Positions 5,536-6,491 of a DNA stretch of 6,491 nt are shown here, piece by piece (the first letter of the stretch is position 1; every line of letters starts with the position of its first letter). The notes under the pieces are model-generated. The model was not told the origin of the DNA. It did no database searches and saw nothing but the letters and a program-made list of their open reading frames with translations. The DNA lies in assembly GCA_038232215.1 (NCBI GenBank), contig JBBSIG010000153.1:1-6491 (forward strand). Reading direction: 5' to 3'. The position numbers were made by a program, and so were the translations under genes. This stretch comes from JBBSIG01 sp038232215. Lineage in GTDB: Bacteria > Actinomycetota > Thermoleophilia > Gaiellales > Gaiellaceae.

Positions 5536-6491
5536 TCACCCGCCCGTGAGCCGAACGCCCGCATAGGCCACGCCCGCCACGAGCACCCACGAGAGCAGGC
5601 CGAGCAGCAAGGGCCGTCCCCCGAGCCGCCGGAGCTTGCCGAGCTCGGTGCCCGCCCCGATCCCGACCAGCGCGGCCGCAAGGGTCAGCGTCTTCGCCCC
5701 GCCGAGCGCCGAGAGCACGGCCCCCGGCAGGACGTCGGCGCTCCGGACCCCCACGGCGAGCAGGAAGCCGAGCACGAAGAGCGGAACCGGAAACGGTCGC
5801 CGCGAGGCGCAGCTGGCGCCGCGACTCCCGGCCCGCCCCGAGAGGACGCCGAGCGCCGCGACGAGCGGCCCGAGCAGCAGCACGCGGGTCAGCTTCACGA
5901 CGACGGCGGCCGCGAGGGCGGCTGCGCCGGCCGTCGACGCCGTCGCGACGACCTGCGCGACGTCGTGGACGCTGGCGCCGCTCCAGAGGCCGAAGGCCTC
6001 GTCGTCGAGAGCCAGCGGGCCCTGGAGCAGCGGGAGCACGACGATCGCGAGCGTCCCGCACAGCGTGACGAGGCCGATCGCCGCCGTAACCTCCTCCTCG
6101 TCCGCGTCCACGACGTTCCGGAGCGCCGCGATCGCTGACGCGCCGCAGATCGCGAAGCCGCCGGCGATCAGGAGGGTGAGCGGCGCGCTGACTCCGAGCC
6201 GCCGGCCGAGCCAGCGCGTGCCGAGGAACGTGAGCACGACGACCGCGACCACGACCGCGAGCCGTGCCGAGCCGAGCTCCACCACCCGCTCCGCCGCGAG
6301 CTCGAAGCCGAGCAGCACGACGCCGATCCTCAGAAGTGCGCCCGCCACGATCCGCAGGTCCGCCGAGATCGACTCGCCCACGAGGCCGAGGTTCGCGGCC
6401 GCGAGGCCGAGGGCCAGGGCGAGGGGGTAGGGAGGGATCGGCTCGACCACCCGGTGGACGCCGAGCGCGATCGCGGCGCCGAGGCCGAGCA
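5536..6491 (-). CDS. YeiH/UPF0324 family membrane protein, putative sulfate exporter family (5'-partial)
   Basis: An integral inner-membrane protein of the YeiH family (Pfam Cons_hypoth698), often annotated as putative sulfate exporter; transport of sulfate or a sulfur anion is suggested by family relatives but not firmly proven. Visible hallmarks are LLRIGVVLLGFEL (about +strand 6333-6295), GGFAICGASA (6162-6133), the acidic segment DADEEEV, FGLWSGASVHDVAQVV (about 5991-5947) and a C-terminal hydrophobic segment ending in VRLTGG. Roughly eight or more hydrophobic membrane segments alternate with short polar loops. The frame stays open to the right edge: codons before the GTG at 6450 encode a further hydrophobic stretch (LGLGAAIALGVHRV) that fits the first membrane helix, so the GTG is probably internal and the true start lies outside. 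About 317 codons are visible against a usual 320-350. It converges on the catabolic cluster with 38 bases between stops and is unlikely to share its regulation. Confidence 0.9.
   Translation of the reverse strand, partial: LGLGAAIALGVHRVVEPIPPYPLALALGLAAANLGLVGESISADLRIVAGALLRIGVVLLGFELAAERVVELGSARLAVVVAVVVLTFLGTRWLGRRLGVSAPLTLLIAGGFAICGASAIAALRNVVDADEEEVTAAIGLVTLCGTLAIVVLPLLQGPLALDDEAFGLWSGASVHDVAQVVATASTAGAAALAAAVVVKLTRVLLLGPLVAALGVLSGRAGSRGASCASRRPFPVPLFVLGFLLAVGVRSADVLPGAVLSALGGAKTLTLAAALVGIGAGTELGKLRRLGGRPLLLGLLSWVLVAGVAYAGVRLTGG

Noticed and set aside
4175..6061. 628-codon minus-strand open frame
   Set aside because: It runs antisense through the second dehydrogenase and through yeiH in another frame. 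The product is Arg/Ala/Gly-rich low-complexity with no domain, typical of high-G+C shadow frames, while both overlapped genes have complete family motifs.
6448..6450. GTG as the start of the YeiH-family gene
   Set aside because: The frame continues to the window edge and encodes a hydrophobic stretch matching the family's first membrane helix, so the true start is probably outside.

Overview
The window is very G+C-rich with G/C-loaded third codon positions, short intergenic gaps and Ala/Arg/Gly/Val-rich proteins. Together with a fused two-domain peptide-ABC ATPase, this suggests a high-G+C actinomycete (Actinomycetota). A soil lineage such as Thermoleophilia is possible, but no phylogenetic marker is present and that assignment is inference.

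Layout: five plus-strand genes form what looks like one catabolic cluster, followed by one convergent minus-strand gene. (1) 1-1452: C-terminal part of a fused peptide/nickel-type ABC transporter ATPase, cut by the left edge. (2) 1449-2579: zinc-dependent medium-chain alcohol dehydrogenase. (3) 2576-3103: small protein of the formaldehyde-activating enzyme (Fae) family with the family's catalytic His in place. (4) 3104-3233: a 130-base gap with a perfect 12-bp hairpin directly after the fae-like stop, a second 7-bp hairpin, and a 38-codon leader ORF that runs into the next gene. (5) 3234-4343: enolase-superfamily enzyme of the mandelate racemase subgroup. (6) 4340-5497: a second zinc alcohol dehydrogenase, paralogous to the first. 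(7) 5536-6491, minus strand: YeiH/UPF0324 membrane protein, cut by the right edge.

Three of the four junctions in the plus-strand run are 4-base start/stop overlaps (ATGA, GTGA, ATGA), so two translationally coupled blocks (ABC-ADH1-fae and MR-ADH2) are separated by the hairpin gap. A reasonable reading is a substrate-specific catabolic operon: an ABC importer brings in a small molecule, the enolase-superfamily enzyme abstracts an alpha-proton from a carboxylate (racemisation, cycloisomerisation or dehydration), and the two dehydrogenases oxidise alcohol or aldehyde intermediates. The Fae-like protein would then capture released formaldehyde or a related reactive carbonyl. The families are clear from the sequence. 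The substrate and the pathway order are inference, and no other tetrahydromethanopterin-pathway gene is visible here. The Fae homologue embedded in this setting is the most interesting item.
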